A stretch of DNA of 64,000 nt, from assembly GCF_035621455.1 (NCBI RefSeq), contig NZ_CP141822.1, positions 1,612,001 through 1,676,000 of the forward strand, in the 5' to 3' direction. A program made the position numbers and the translations under genes. The notes beneath the pieces are model-generated. The model saw only the letters and a list, made by a program, of their open reading frames with translations. It ran no database searches and was not told where the DNA came from. Within the stretch, counting starts at the first letter, position 1; each line of letters starts with the position of its first letter. This DNA is from Vibrio natriegens NBRC 15636 = ATCC 14048 = DSM 759. GTDB lineage: Bacteria > Pseudomonadota > Gammaproteobacteria > Enterobacterales > Vibrionaceae. Below are positions 32,299-42,267 of the stretch, one piece after another.

Positions 32299-34422
32299 TT
32301 ACTCTGCGTGTGTAACCAACCAGCAGTTATGAATGTGTTTGTTACGAGCAAAATCCAGCGGCAGCGTTTGAGAAGAGATGTTTTGAGCCTTCAGACCTAA
32401 TTCAGCCAACGCTTCTTCATCCATCTTGAAATGACGCTTGTTGTTTGAGAACACGATAGTGCCTTCACTTCTCAGCAGACGCTTCAAGTTTTTCATCAAT
32501 TTAATGTGGTCACGCTGAACATCGAACGACGTTTCCATACGCTTAGAGTTCGAGAACGTCGGTGGATCAATAAAGATAAGATCGTACTCGCCTTTTGCAT
32601 TTTCTAACCACTGCAGACAATCCGCTTGCTCATAGCGATGCTGGCGCCCTACACAACCGTTGAGCTGCATATTGTCTTTCGCCCAGTTCAGGTAGGTGTT
32701 AGACATATCAACCGTCGTGGTTGAACGAGCACCACCAACGGCTGCGTGAACCGTAGCGCTACCTGTATAAGCAAACAGGTTTAAGAAATCTTTCCCTTTT
32801 GCCATTTCACCGATGCGACGACGAGTGATTTTATGATCAAGGAAAAGACCCGTATCAAGGTAGTCGTGAAGATTTACGATCAGCTTCACACCATACTCAT
32901 GAACTTCCAGCGTTTCAGAGACTTGTCCCAGTTTCTGGTACTGATTACGGCCTTTTTGCTTCTCACGAACTTTAAGTACGACTTTGTTCGCTTCCACACC
33001 CGTTACCTGAATAGTTGCGCGGATGATGTCGGTTAAACGACGTTTGGCTTTTTCTTCTGGGATGTTCTTAGGTGCAGCGTACTCTTGAATAACGATTTGA
33101 TCGCCATATACATCAATCGCGACATTGTATTCAGGAAGATCGGCATCGTAGATTCGGTAGCAGTCTAGCTCTTCTTTACGAGCCCACTTACCAATCTTAC
33201 CCATGTTCTTTTTCAGACGGTTAGAGAAGTCAGGTGCGATTTGTACATTGGTATCCGCGCCTTTCACTTCATCAACACTACGTTCTGCAATGCTGTAATT
33301 TTTCTGGTGACACTGTAACGCACCATTGTTTAATTTGAACTGTTTATCCGCACGCATGCGAAGGCAGCTAAGCAATTCATCAGAGCTAGAGAAAATCGAC
33401 GCTTTGCAGCCACCGAACTCAGATTTAAGCTGCCCACCAAATGCGGTGTATAGCGCAATCAAGCCAGGCTCTGTACCTAAACGCTCACCATATGGAGGGT
33501 TAGAAACAATAACGCCATGCTCAAACCCTGCTGGACGAGTGATGGTTGCCGCATCACCTTGTGCAAATTCGATCAGCTCTTCAACACCTGCTCTGCGAGC
33601 GTTATCTTGAGCGACTTTCAATACTTTAGGGTCGTTATCAAAGCCGAAAAACTTTGCGTCAACTTTTTTGACACCACGACGAGCCTGAACATTGGCCTCA
33701 GATTTAATCTCTGCCCACAGCTCAGGTTCGAAGTCTTCTAGCGATTCAAAACCCCATTGCTTACGCTTAACACCAGGCGCCATATTGGCTGCCATCATCG
33801 CTGCTTCGATAAGTAGCGTGCCCGAACCACACATTGGGTCGAGTAAAGGCTGATGGCCATCCCAACCACAACGCATGATGATCGCAGAAGCTAATGTTTC
33901 ACGAAGAGGTGCACGGCCTGATTCCGGACGATAGCCACGCTGATGAAGTCCACTACCCACCATATCCACACCAAGCAGTGCTTTGTCTTTGTGCAAGCGA
34001 ACGTGAACACGGATATCCGGACGCTCTTTGCTGATGTTTGGACGAGGTAATCCTTTCTTTTCAAAGCAATCGACGATGCCATCTTTTACTTTCATCGCAC
34101 CGTATTGGCTATTGCGGATTTCACGGTTTGTACCGTTAAAGTCGACAACGAAACGCTTTGAACTATGGAATTGGTTCACCCAGTTAATGGCCATTGTAGA
34201 AAGGTACAAGTCCATATCATCGTTACAGGTGAATTCAGATAAAACACGTACAAATCGAGACGCCAAACGGCTCCACAAACAACAGCGATAAACTTGTTCG
34301 TTTGTCGCTTTAAATTTTACGCCTGCCTGTACTGGTTTCGCATTTTCGATGCCTAGTTTAGTCAGTTCTTCAACAAGCAAATTTTCCATGCCATTTGAAG
34401 TTACCGCGAGATATTGATTCAT
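32299..34422 (-). CDS. rlmL: RlmKL, bifunctional 23S rRNA guanine methyltransferase
   Basis: Fused enzyme that makes m2G2445 (N-terminal RlmL half) and m7G2069 (C-terminal RlmK half) in 23S rRNA. 707 residues from the ATG at 34422 ([16 protein letters not shown]). The N-terminal THUMP domain (about 45-155) precedes the first methyltransferase with [16 protein letters not shown] and [11 protein letters not shown]; the second has [16 protein letters not shown] and [13 protein letters not shown]. Same length as E. coli RlmKL (702). An extended frame to 34524 has no support. Confidence 0.96.
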   Translation of the reverse strand: MNQYLAVTSNGMENLLVEELTKLGIENAKPVQAGVKFKATNEQVYRCCLWSRLASRFVRVLSEFTCNDDMDLYLSTMAINWVNQFHSSKRFVVDFNGTNREIRNSQYGAMKVKDGIVDCFEKKGLPRPNISKERPDIRVHVRLHKDKALLGVDMVGSGLHQRGYRPESGRAPLRETLASAIIMRCGWDGHQPLLDPMCGSGTLLIEAAMMAANMAPGVKRKQWGFESLEDFEPELWAEIKSEANVQARRGVKKVDAKFFGFDNDPKVLKVAQDNARRAGVEELIEFAQGDAATITRPAGFEHGVIVSNPPYGERLGTEPGLIALYTAFGGQLKSEFGGCKASIFSSSDELLSCLRMRADKQFKLNNGALQCHQKNYSIAERSVDEVKGADTNVQIAPDFSNRLKKNMGKIGKWARKEELDCYRIYDADLPEYNVAIDVYGDQIVIQEYAAPKNIPEEKAKRRLTDIIRATIQVTGVEANKVVLKVREKQKGRNQYQKLGQVSETLEVHEYGVKLIVNLHDYLDTGLFLDHKITRRRIGEMAKGKDFLNLFAYTGSATVHAAVGGARSTTTVDMSNTYLNWAKDNMQLNGCVGRQHRYEQADCLQWLENAKGEYDLIFIDPPTFSNSKRMETSFDVQRDHIKLMKNLKRLLRSEGTIVFSNNKRHFKMDEEALAELGLKAQNISSQTLPLDFARNKHIHNCWLVTHAE

Positions 34423-34918
34423 AGTGTTCTTTCGCTGATAAAAAATGGCTTCAATTATACCTGACTTTACGATCAATGCCTCGTTTTTAAAGGTATTTTC
34501 CCTTCCGTTAGCACAAACACTCACCAGTTAAGTGATCTGAAAGTTCCTACATTTTGCATTTTAATCAACTTTCACGTCGTCCTCCTTTTAACCAAGATGC
34601 TATTCACACAGAGATAGTGAATACTTATTTACATCAATTTTGGTCTATACCAACACTAAAATATCGTTGTTATTTAATTACATTTTTCTGATATAGGGGA
34701 ATAAATAGGTAAATGTTAAGCGCCGAGTTGCCTAACATTAAGAGAAACTAAGTTAAAGAAAGTGGAATAAAAGTGACCTACCTCATGATTAAGTGCGCGA
34801 AAAATGTACAGTTGCAGAGGTATTTATGTGAAAAGAGTGAAGTGTTCGGATAAAAAAAATCGACCTGAAGCGGTCGATTAAGGCAAACAAAGGAACGAAA
34901 TAAAGAAATTAAATCAGG
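34423..34918. other. Intergenic region between rlmKL and zapC
   Basis: Holds the rlmKL promoter (leftward), an inverted repeat AATGTTA / TAACATT at 34712-34718 and 34733-34739, and the zapC terminator (34852-34879). A 17-codon frame with GTG start at 34828 overlaps the terminator and is not believed. No RNA gene recognised. Confidence 0.5.
34852..34879 (-). terminator. zapC terminator
   Basis: Hairpin AATCGACC / GGTCGATT with a T8 run on the minus strand. Confidence 0.9.
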
Positions 34919-35461
34919 TTATCCAACCATGGCCATGGGTGCCATCACAAACAGGTGGCTTGCACACGCCATACGGTCGTGCATCACTTTAATCGGTTGG
35001 CCAAATGGCAGAGACTTGCTTCCATCAAGCACAAACTCTTCTTGTCCCACGTAAAGGCACAAGCTAGAGGTTTCTCCAGGCTCAAGTACAATGAAGACAC
35101 CTTCAGAGTATTGGTTCGTCAGGAAGACCATATCCCCCTCTTCTGGCTCATATCCAGAAGACTGAGCATCGAAAAACCAACTTTTAGGTTGTACTGGCTT
35201 ATGGAAGCGTTTAGCAGCTACGCAGTATAGGGTTAGCTCTGCTTGACGGTATTCACTGATATCGAGACAGCGAATACGTTCATTAAAGGTCTGAAACGCA
35301 CTAGCATCATCGACAGTAAATTCGTTGTTTGAGAAGGCGCAGTTGACTAGCAGCTTTCGGGATAGATTGGTTTGGAAAATCATTTCCTCCCCTAAATCCA
35401 GCATTAAACAAGCTTTATGCTCGTCATAATACCAATTCCATTTGTCGCTGGGTTTAAGCAT
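34919..35461 (-). CDS. zapC: ZapC, cell-division protein
   Basis: Cytoplasmic FtsZ-binding protein that promotes FtsZ-filament bundling at the division site. 180 residues; the opening KPSDKWNWYYDEHKACLMLDLG and the LSRKLLVNCAF segment match ZapC of enteric bacteria. Located between pyrD and rlmKL, as in E. coli (there with ycbX between). Its proximity to matP is of interest because both act in coordinating terminus segregation and division, but this link is only positional. Confidence 0.93.
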   Translation of the reverse strand: MLKPSDKWNWYYDEHKACLMLDLGEEMIFQTNLSRKLLVNCAFSNNEFTVDDASAFQTFNERIRCLDISEYRQAELTLYCVAAKRFHKPVQPKSWFFDAQSSGYEPEEGDMVFLTNQYSEGVFIVLEPGETSSLCLYVGQEEFVLDGSKSLPFGQPIKVMHDRMACASHLFVMAPMAMVG

Positions 35462-35555
35462 TGTTCCGTTCTCTCTTGACTAGTTAAATCAGTGGTAAAG
35501 AGGTAAGACGCTTAATTACCTACTCATGATTTTTAAATTCTACAAATGAACGGAC

Positions 35556-35588
35556 AAAAAAAAAGAGGAAACAAGATCCTCTTTTTTT
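35556..35588. terminator. pyrD terminator (bidirectional)
   Basis: Hairpin AAAGAGGA / TCCTCTTT flanked by A and T runs, between pyrD and zapC. Confidence 0.85.
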
Positions 35589-35627
35589 GTAATAACTAAT
35601 GTAAACTCAGCGAGTTGTTAAATTATT

Positions 35628-36638
35628 TTAAAGATTTTTAACAATATCGCGTACTAAACCTGGACCGTGGTAAATAAAACCTGTATAGACTTGGACCAAC
35701 TGTGCTCCGGCCATCATCTTCTCTTTTGCCGCAACATAAGAATCGATACCACCCACACCAATTATCGGAAGTTTGTCGCCAAGCGCTTCGTGAAGTTTAC
35801 GAACTACCTCAGTAGAACGAGACTGTACCGGACGGCCACTTAAGCCACCCGCTTCATTCGCGTGTTTCATACCTTCAACAACGGTTCTATCCAATGTTGT
35901 GTTCGTCGCAATCACACCATCGATGTTGTTTTTAATTAGTGATTCACAAATCTGAACGATTTCGTCATCACTCAAATCAGGTGCGATCTTCAGTGCCAAC
36001 GGTACGTATTTATCGTGCTTTTCTGCTAGCTCAGATTGCTTTGCTTTCAACTCAGCAAGCAACTCATCCAATGCCTCGCCGTATTGAAGCGAACGTAATC
36101 CTGGCGTGTTTGGAGAAGAGATATTCACCGCAATGTAACCTGCGTATTCGTATACTTTTTCCATACAAATCAGGTAGTCTTCTGCCCCTTTCTCAATCGG
36201 CGTATCTTTGTTTTTGCCGATATTGATACCAAGTACACAGTCGAACTTCGCTTTCTTCACATTCTCAACCAAGTGATCAACACCTAGGTTGTTAAAGCCC
36301 ATACGGTTGATGATGCCCTCTGCTTCCACTAGACGGAACAGACGTGGTTTATCATTACCAGGTTGTGGACGTGGTGTTACGGTACCGACTTCAACGAAAC
36401 CAAAACCCATCGCATCAAACGCTTCGATACATTCGCCGTTTTTGTCTAAACCAGCAGCGAGACCGACAGGGTTACGGAACGTTAGCCCCATGCACTCTAC
36501 TGGACGATTTGGTAATTGTTGACGATAGAAAAGATCGAGAGGTGTGCCGTTAAAGCGTTGGAAATTCTTAATTGCAAGATCATGTGCCTTTTCGGCATCA
36601 AGTTGGAAAAAGCCAGTTCTGGCTAGACGGTAAAGCAT
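35628..36638 (-). CDS. pyrD: PyrD, dihydroorotate dehydrogenase (class 2)
   Basis: Membrane-associated flavoprotein that oxidises dihydroorotate to orotate with quinone, the fourth step of pyrimidine synthesis. 336 residues, same as E. coli. The N-terminal amphipathic helices ([20 protein letters not shown]) form the quinone tunnel. The catalytic serine is in NISSPNTPG (Ser175), FMN contacts lie in AAGLDKNG and VGGIDS. GGAGG precedes the ATG by a few bases. The leader has a hairpin at the predicted transcription start (36653-36674). Confidence 0.97.
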   Translation of the reverse strand: MLYRLARTGFFQLDAEKAHDLAIKNFQRFNGTPLDLFYRQQLPNRPVECMGLTFRNPVGLAAGLDKNGECIEAFDAMGFGFVEVGTVTPRPQPGNDKPRLFRLVEAEGIINRMGFNNLGVDHLVENVKKAKFDCVLGINIGKNKDTPIEKGAEDYLICMEKVYEYAGYIAVNISSPNTPGLRSLQYGEALDELLAELKAKQSELAEKHDKYVPLALKIAPDLSDDEIVQICESLIKNNIDGVIATNTTLDRTVVEGMKHANEAGGLSGRPVQSRSTEVVRKLHEALGDKLPIIGVGGIDSYVAAKEKMMAGAQLVQVYTGFIYHGPGLVRDIVKNL

Positions 36639-36652
36639 TGTGCCTCCGAAAG

Positions 36653-36674
36653 AAAAAAGCCCCGTGTAAACGGG
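36653..36674 (-). promoter_or_regulatory. pyrD leader hairpin
   Basis: On the minus strand CCCGT-TTAC-ACGGG is followed by GCTTTTTT and then the pyrD ribosome-binding site. A TAATAT -10 element lies directly upstream (36678-36683), so transcription should begin in the CCC of the hairpin. This recalls the nucleotide-sensitive start switching of enteric pyrC and pyrD. Confidence 0.55.
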
Positions 36675-36854
36675 TCAATATTATTTACTGTTTTTAATCG
36701 TAATTCAATTAAAATGAACGAATTAAGTAAAATCATATTTCTCAAAATTAATTATCATTTAAAAACAGTCATTTAAAATAATTATTTGAGTACAAAAATC
36801 ATAATTATTTATGAAAAAGCAATCGATTTCAGTACATATAAAGTTAAAACAATA

Positions 36855-36867
36855 GTGACAGCGTCAC
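36855..36867. promoter_or_regulatory. matS site 2
   Basis: GTGAC-AGC-GTCAC, a perfect matS match, in the gap between pyrD and the glutamate dehydrogenase gene. Confidence 0.9.
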
Positions 36868-36900
36868 TTAAATTTCGCTAAGAGCTGGTAATCAGATACA

Positions 36901-36929
36901 AAAAAGCCCCGTATCTCTACGAGGCTTTG
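36901..36929 (-). terminator. Terminator of the NAD-GDH gene
   Basis: Imperfect hairpin AAAGCCCCGTA / TACGAGGCTTT with a T run on the minus strand. Confidence 0.8.
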
Positions 36930-36947
36930 TCTAAAACGCTAACTCTC

Positions 36948-39900
36948 CTACTCGCTTGGTGAGCAGTTTAAGTTAAGCAATACCAATTCACGTAGCGCAA
37001 CCGAGAATTTTGCAAACTCATGGACAGAGCCAACTTTAAACTCGTTTAGGATACTTTCCCAACGTTGCAGTGAAGGTTCATTAGATTCCATCCAGTTATC
37101 AAGTGCTTCTATCACATCAAACTCTTCTGATGCGCAGTTGCAATTTAGTACCTGAGCGGTTAGCTGACGTTGCTGCCAATCTAAGTCTTCACGGAACGCT
37201 GCGCGAGCCAACGCTTGCCAGTTGTTGTCTACAGCTTGGTTGTTGATTTGCTTCAAGAACCAGTGCAGAGACAGACGATCCCCTAAGTTGAAGTACAACT
37301 TAGATGCTTGCTCAACCGTTTTGCCTGTTTCACTTGCCACTGCAGAAATATCCAGTGCAGATTGCAGACTTGATAGGCGAGCAACTTGATGAGCCAGTTT
37401 CTCTTCAACCCCTCTGTCCATCCAAACTTGTGCGAGTTCGTTGTGTTCTTCAACTTCTGACTCAACAAGCATGCTATCAAGCGTTTCGCTGATAACGTTC
37501 ACATCTTGTTTGTAAAGATTGATCAATTCGCCCACGGTGTATTTGCCGCTACGATTACGCAGTAGCCAACGAGCAATTCGGCGTAGAGCACGACGAACAT
37601 AGAACATGATTTCGTATTGTGCTTGCGCTGTCGCTACGTTATCCAGCTCACGAGTCTGTTTTAGAATCGATTCTAGTTCGAAGATTTCACGTGCTGCACT
37701 GTATGCATTGGCGATATCAACAACACTTGCACCCGTCTCTTCTTGCAAGCGAGTGACGAAGTTACAACCCATCTCGTTAACCATTTGGTTCGCCAGCGCT
37801 GTCGCGATAATTTCTGCACGTAGCGGGTGGTTGACCATCTGATCTTTATAGTTACGGCGTAACTCACTTGGGAAGTAAGCAACTAGCTGCTTCGCATGGA
37901 ACTCGTCATTTGCGATTTCGTCCGTAACAAGCTGCTGCTTCAATACCATTTTACCGTAAGCAACCAGAACAGAAAGCTCTGGACGTGTCAGACCCAAGCC
38001 CTGCTTTTCACGCTCTAGAAGCGTTTCGTCATCAGGGATGTATTCCAGCGCACGATCCAGGAACCCTGCTTTCTCCATAGTATGGATGAAGCGAATCTGT
38101 TCTTTAACGATACCAACACCCTGCTGCTCAGTAACAGAGATTGACTCTGATTGGCAGTAAGCATCATCAAGAACGATTTCACCAACTTCATCTTCCATCG
38201 ACTCTAGGATTTGGTTACGTTGTTTAACAGTCAGATCACCGTTTGAAACCAAACCATTCAGGAAGATCTTGATGTTGACTTCGTTATCCGAACAGTCAAC
38301 ACCACCTACGTTATCAACGAAGTCGGTGTTCACGCGGCCGCCGTTAAGTGCGTATTCGATACGACCTTGTTGAGTCATACCCAAGTTACCGCCTTCTCCT
38401 ACAACCTTCGCTCTCAGATCACGACCGTCGATACGTAGCATGTCGTTTGCACGGTCACCAACGTCAGTATGCGTCTCGTTAGAAGCTTTAACGTACGTAC
38501 CGATACCACCATTCCATAGAAGATCCACTTTCATTTTCAGGATCATCTTAATCAGATCGTTTGGTGCCATAGAAGCTTTCTTAGTACCCAACATTTTCTG
38601 AATTTCAGGTGTTAACTGGATCGATTTCGCACGGCGAGAGAAGATGCCACCACCGTCGGAGATCAACTCTTTGTTGTAATCTTCCCAGCTTGATCTTGGC
38701 AGATTAAACAAGCGGTTACGCTCTTCCCAGCTTGACGCTGAATCTGGATTTGGATCAATGAAGATGTGCATGTGGTTAAACGCAGCTTGTAGACGAATGT
38801 GCTTAGATAGCAGCATACCGTTACCAAACACGTCCCCTGCCATGTCACCAACACCGATAGCAGTAAAGTCAGTCGTTTGACAATCAATGCCCATTTCACG
38901 GAAGTGACGTTTTACTGACTCCCAACCACCTTTTGCTGTGATACCCATTGCTTTGTGGTCGTAACCGTTAGAACCACCAGAAGCAAATGCATCACCCAGC
39001 CAGAAGTTGTATTCGTCAGAGACTGAGTTCGCTAAGTCTGAGAATGTTGCAGTGCCTTTATCTGCAGCAACAACCAAATATGGGTCGTCTTCATCGTGAC
39101 GTACAACATTTTGCGGATGCGCTACTTCGCCTTCAATGATGTTGTCTGATACATCAAGCAATGCGCGAATAAAGCGTTTGTAACAACGTTGACCTTCCGC
39201 GAAGATCTCATCACGTGTAGTCAGAGATGGTTGACGTTTACAAACGAAACCACCTTTCGCGCCAACAGGAACGATAACAGTATTCTTAACTTGTTGAGCT
39301 TTAACCAGACCAAGAATCTCTGTACGGAAATCTTCTTGGCGATCTGACCAGCGCAAGCCACCACGTGCTACTTTACCACCACGCAAGTGAACACCTTCGA
39401 TGTCCGGAGCGTAAACGAAGATCTCAAATGCCGGTACCGGTTGTGGAATCTCTGGGATTTCACTTGGCTTCATCTTCAATGACAACCAAGGCTTAGGCAG
39501 TTTGTTCTCGTCTGTTTGGTAGTAGTTGGTGCGTAGCGTCGCCATGATCATTTCCATGTAACGACGGATGATACGATCGTCATCCAAGCTTTCTACACGA
39601 TCCAATTGCTCAGTCAGTTTCTTGATAAGATCATTCTGACCTTTCTCGCTACCTTTGTGCTTAGGATCGAAACGCTTGGTAAACAGGTTAACTAGACCTG
39701 TTGCTAAATCTGGGTAGTGGCTTAGCGTATCTTCAATGTATTGCTGACTGAATGGGAAGCCAACTTGACGCATGTAGCGCGCGTAAGCACGAAGAATTGA
39801 GATTTCACGGCCAGTCAGTGAAGCACCTAGTACCAATCGGTTAAAGCCGTCACTTTCTAGATTACCAGACCAAATCGCTGCAAATGCTTGTTGGAATCGA

Positions 39901-41789
39901 TCACGCGCTTCGCGAAGATCTACCGTTTTCTCGCTCTTATGCAGCATTGAGAAATCAAGGATCCAAAATGTCTGACCGTTGGTTTTCTCGATCTCATACG
40001 GAGATTCACCGATCACGCGTAGACCCAAGTTTTCTAACATTGGCATTACGTCAGAAAGGTGAATCGGTTCGTCTCGGTGGTAAAGTTTCAAACGTACCGC
40101 TTTTGAATCTGCCGCTTCTTCTTGAGGACGGTAGAACAACATGCCCAGTTTGTTGTCGTCGCTTAATGCTTCCAAGCGTTCAATATCTGCAACTGCAGAG
40201 CTAGGCATCATATCTTCTTTGTATGAACGCGGGAATGAACTCATGTACTCTTTTGAAAGTGGAAGACCTTTGCTTTCACCAAAGTTAGCGATGATGGATT
40301 CTTTAAGTCTGTCGTCCCAAGAGGTGGAAACTTCCATTAGGTTTTGCTCGATCTTTTTCACGTCTACGTCAATGTTGTTATTGTCTACACGAACAATGTA
40401 ATGCGTTCTGGCCAAAGGACTTTCTGAGAAGTAAGTTGTGAATTCAACTTCTTGCTCGCAGCCAAAGTATTGTTTGAAAATACGTTGAGTCTGGCGACGC
40501 AATTCTGTGTTGTAACGGTCTTTTGTTACGTAGACCATGCAGCTAAAGAAGCGGCCAAACGGGTCTTTACGTACAAACAGACGAATCAAGTCGCGATCTT
40601 GCATTTGCACCACGCCCATGCCGACTTCCAGCAACTCTTCTTCGTTTGCTTGAAGCAGCTCATCACGCGGGTAGTTTTCTAAAATATTGTGCAGTGCTTT
40701 GTATGAGTATGATCCGTGACGGTAACCACTTGCAGTTAGGATACGATCCACTTTTTCACGAATCAGAGGAATGCTTTGAACCGCTTGGTTGTATACCGCC
40801 GACGTGTAAAGGCCAGTGAAGCGGTGCTCACCAATCACTTTGCCATTTTCATCAAACTTCTTGATGCCAATATAGTCAGTGTAAGCAGGACGGTGAATAC
40901 GACATGGTCGGTTGCCTTTTGTCATGATCAGCGCGTATGGCTTTTTCGCTTCTAGTCTTGCTGAATCAGACAGTTCGGACAGTTTCACGCTGCGAACTCG
41001 CTTGTCGTCCGCAAACAGACCCAAACCTTTCTCTTTCACAGGGTTTAGTTCTGTATCACCATTGTTTTCAACAAGGTCATATTCTTTGTAACCCATGAAG
41101 GTGAAGTTGTGCTCACCTAGCCAACGCAAAAATGCAATGGTCTCATCCATACGATCCTTTTGGATCGTTACGCGTTCTTTATTCTGCTCAAGTTGATCAG
41201 TAACGACTTTCAGCTTGTCGACCATCTTTTTCCAGTCGCTTACCACAAGGCGCGTATCAGAAAGGATGTCTAATAGCTCAGCTTTAAGTGCCTGCATCTC
41301 TTCTTTACTGGTAAGACGGTCAACTTCGATATGGAACAAAGACTGAAGGACACCACCTTCACCGTTTACATCGATAACGTGGCCCTTCTCATCTCGTTGA
41401 AGTTGAGTTGGATTGTTCAACATAAGATGAGACACCAAATCTAGACGAGCTAAGGCCATCTTGATTGAGTCCACTAAGAACGGGCTATCTGGAACAACAA
41501 CTTCTACGATTGTGTGAGTCGATTGCCAACCTTGACGGCTGACGGTCGGGTTGAAGACTTGTACAGAAACATCTTCAGGTTTTTTTTCGTTGATATGATG
41601 CCAAAGGCTAATTACGGCACCATAGAGATCGGATTCATTTCGCTGGACCAAGTCGTCATCGGAAATATTACTAAATAAGTGTTGAGCAAGTTTTGTTACA
41701 AGCGTCTGGTGAGAAAGCTCGAGTTTGTCTTGAATCAGTTGGTAAACTTTTTCAAGCAGAACCGGCACTACATTTTCACGCGCGGTCAT
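36948..41789 (-). CDS. gdhB: NAD-specific glutamate dehydrogenase, large (180-kDa) type
   Basis: Converts glutamate to 2-oxoglutarate with NAD, mainly in catabolism. 1613 residues from the ATG at 41789 (MTARENVVPVLLEKVYQ), chosen because GGAG lies seven bases upstream; the GTG two codons earlier is too close to it. The N-terminal half holds ACT-like regulatory regions (HNFTFMGYKEYD); the catalytic part at about 800-1250 has GGKVARGGLRWSDRQEDFRTE, VGAKGGFVCK (active lysine) and IDPNPDSASSWEERNR. Single gene with own terminator. No obvious signs of transfer; codon use like neighbours. Confidence 0.96.
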   Translation of the reverse strand: MTARENVVPVLLEKVYQLIQDKLELSHQTLVTKLAQHLFSNISDDDLVQRNESDLYGAVISLWHHINEKKPEDVSVQVFNPTVSRQGWQSTHTIVEVVVPDSPFLVDSIKMALARLDLVSHLMLNNPTQLQRDEKGHVIDVNGEGGVLQSLFHIEVDRLTSKEEMQALKAELLDILSDTRLVVSDWKKMVDKLKVVTDQLEQNKERVTIQKDRMDETIAFLRWLGEHNFTFMGYKEYDLVENNGDTELNPVKEKGLGLFADDKRVRSVKLSELSDSARLEAKKPYALIMTKGNRPCRIHRPAYTDYIGIKKFDENGKVIGEHRFTGLYTSAVYNQAVQSIPLIREKVDRILTASGYRHGSYSYKALHNILENYPRDELLQANEEELLEVGMGVVQMQDRDLIRLFVRKDPFGRFFSCMVYVTKDRYNTELRRQTQRIFKQYFGCEQEVEFTTYFSESPLARTHYIVRVDNNNIDVDVKKIEQNLMEVSTSWDDRLKESIIANFGESKGLPLSKEYMSSFPRSYKEDMMPSSAVADIERLEALSDDNKLGMLFYRPQEEAADSKAVRLKLYHRDEPIHLSDVMPMLENLGLRVIGESPYEIEKTNGQTFWILDFSMLHKSEKTVDLREARDRFQQAFAAIWSGNLESDGFNRLVLGASLTGREISILRAYARYMRQVGFPFSQQYIEDTLSHYPDLATGLVNLFTKRFDPKHKGSEKGQNDLIKKLTEQLDRVESLDDDRIIRRYMEMIMATLRTNYYQTDENKLPKPWLSLKMKPSEIPEIPQPVPAFEIFVYAPDIEGVHLRGGKVARGGLRWSDRQEDFRTEILGLVKAQQVKNTVIVPVGAKGGFVCKRQPSLTTRDEIFAEGQRCYKRFIRALLDVSDNIIEGEVAHPQNVVRHDEDDPYLVVAADKGTATFSDLANSVSDEYNFWLGDAFASGGSNGYDHKAMGITAKGGWESVKRHFREMGIDCQTTDFTAIGVGDMAGDVFGNGMLLSKHIRLQAAFNHMHIFIDPNPDSASSWEERNRLFNLPRSSWEDYNKELISDGGGIFSRRAKSIQLTPEIQKMLGTKKASMAPNDLIKMILKMKVDLLWNGGIGTYVKASNETHTDVGDRANDMLRIDGRDLRAKVVGEGGNLGMTQQGRIEYALNGGRVNTDFVDNVGGVDCSDNEVNIKIFLNGLVSNGDLTVKQRNQILESMEDEVGEIVLDDAYCQSESISVTEQQGVGIVKEQIRFIHTMEKAGFLDRALEYIPDDETLLEREKQGLGLTRPELSVLVAYGKMVLKQQLVTDEIANDEFHAKQLVAYFPSELRRNYKDQMVNHPLRAEIIATALANQMVNEMGCNFVTRLQEETGASVVDIANAYSAAREIFELESILKQTRELDNVATAQAQYEIMFYVRRALRRIARWLLRNRSGKYTVGELINLYKQDVNVISETLDSMLVESEVEEHNELAQVWMDRGVEEKLAHQVARLSSLQSALDISAVASETGKTVEQASKLYFNLGDRLSLHWFLKQINNQAVDNNWQALARAAFREDLDWQQRQLTAQVLNCNCASEEFDVIEALDNWMESNEPSLQRWESILNEFKVGSVHEFAKFSVALRELVLLNLNCSPSE

Positions 41790-41990
41790 ATTCACACTCC
41801 ACAGAATAATTGTTGTTTTGTAGGGGGACTTAGCAAAGGGATAACTTCCCTGAAACTAAGCATTGGTAATGCATACGACCCATTGTAAAAGGATAATTAC
41901 AAATGTTTAACAACTATTAGTAGTGGTATGAGGTGAAATGTCTGATTCTGTGACTAAGATACCTATTTAAACATCTAGAAATATCTTACC

Positions 41991-42209
41991 TCACAGAGTT
42001 TCCAACTTAATAAACTTGTTATTTTGGTCAGTTGTTAGCCTAAACTGCCCTCTAATGCCCAATTGAGTAAGAAATGGTCTGAATTTAGCCGCTGATAACT
42101 GAAGTCTTAAACCGTTGTGAGTCACAACTTGGATCGTGTTTGAAACACCAGAATAATGTGAACGAAATGTCTGATATGGAATGTTGAGTGAGAAATAGTA
42201 GTACTTCAT
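41991..42209 (-). CDS. DUF2835-family protein
   Basis: A 72-residue cytoplasmic protein from the ATG at 42209 (MKYYYFSLNIPYQTFRSHYSG). The pattern YYF...I...FR.HYSG...IQV.THNGLRLQLSA..FRPFLTQLGI.G.F is the DUF2835 signature; function unknown. The frame continues upstream but without a family match. It lies after pepN in the same direction with a terminator between, so it probably has its own promoter or depends on read-through. Confidence 0.85.
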   Translation of the reverse strand: MKYYYFSLNIPYQTFRSHYSGVSNTIQVVTHNGLRLQLSAAKFRPFLTQLGIRGQFRLTTDQNNKFIKLETL

Positions 42210-42224
42210 TAGGTAAAACGTTAA

Positions 42225-42254
42225 TAAAAAAAGGGTGGTCACTCAGACCACCCT
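42225..42254 (-). terminator. pepN terminator
   Basis: Perfect hairpin AGGGTGGTC / GACCACCCT followed on the minus strand by T7. Confidence 0.92.
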
Positions 42255-42267
42255 ATTCGTTTGATGA

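Noticed and set aside
34712..34739. GTTAAGC ... GCCTAAC, possible integron attC core sites
   Set aside because: Order and spacing of the two core sites are wrong for attC on either strand; no integrase or cassette array is seen.
34828..34881. 17-codon frame with GTG start and AGAGG upstream
   Set aside because: Overlaps the zapC terminator hairpin on the other strand; too short to support.
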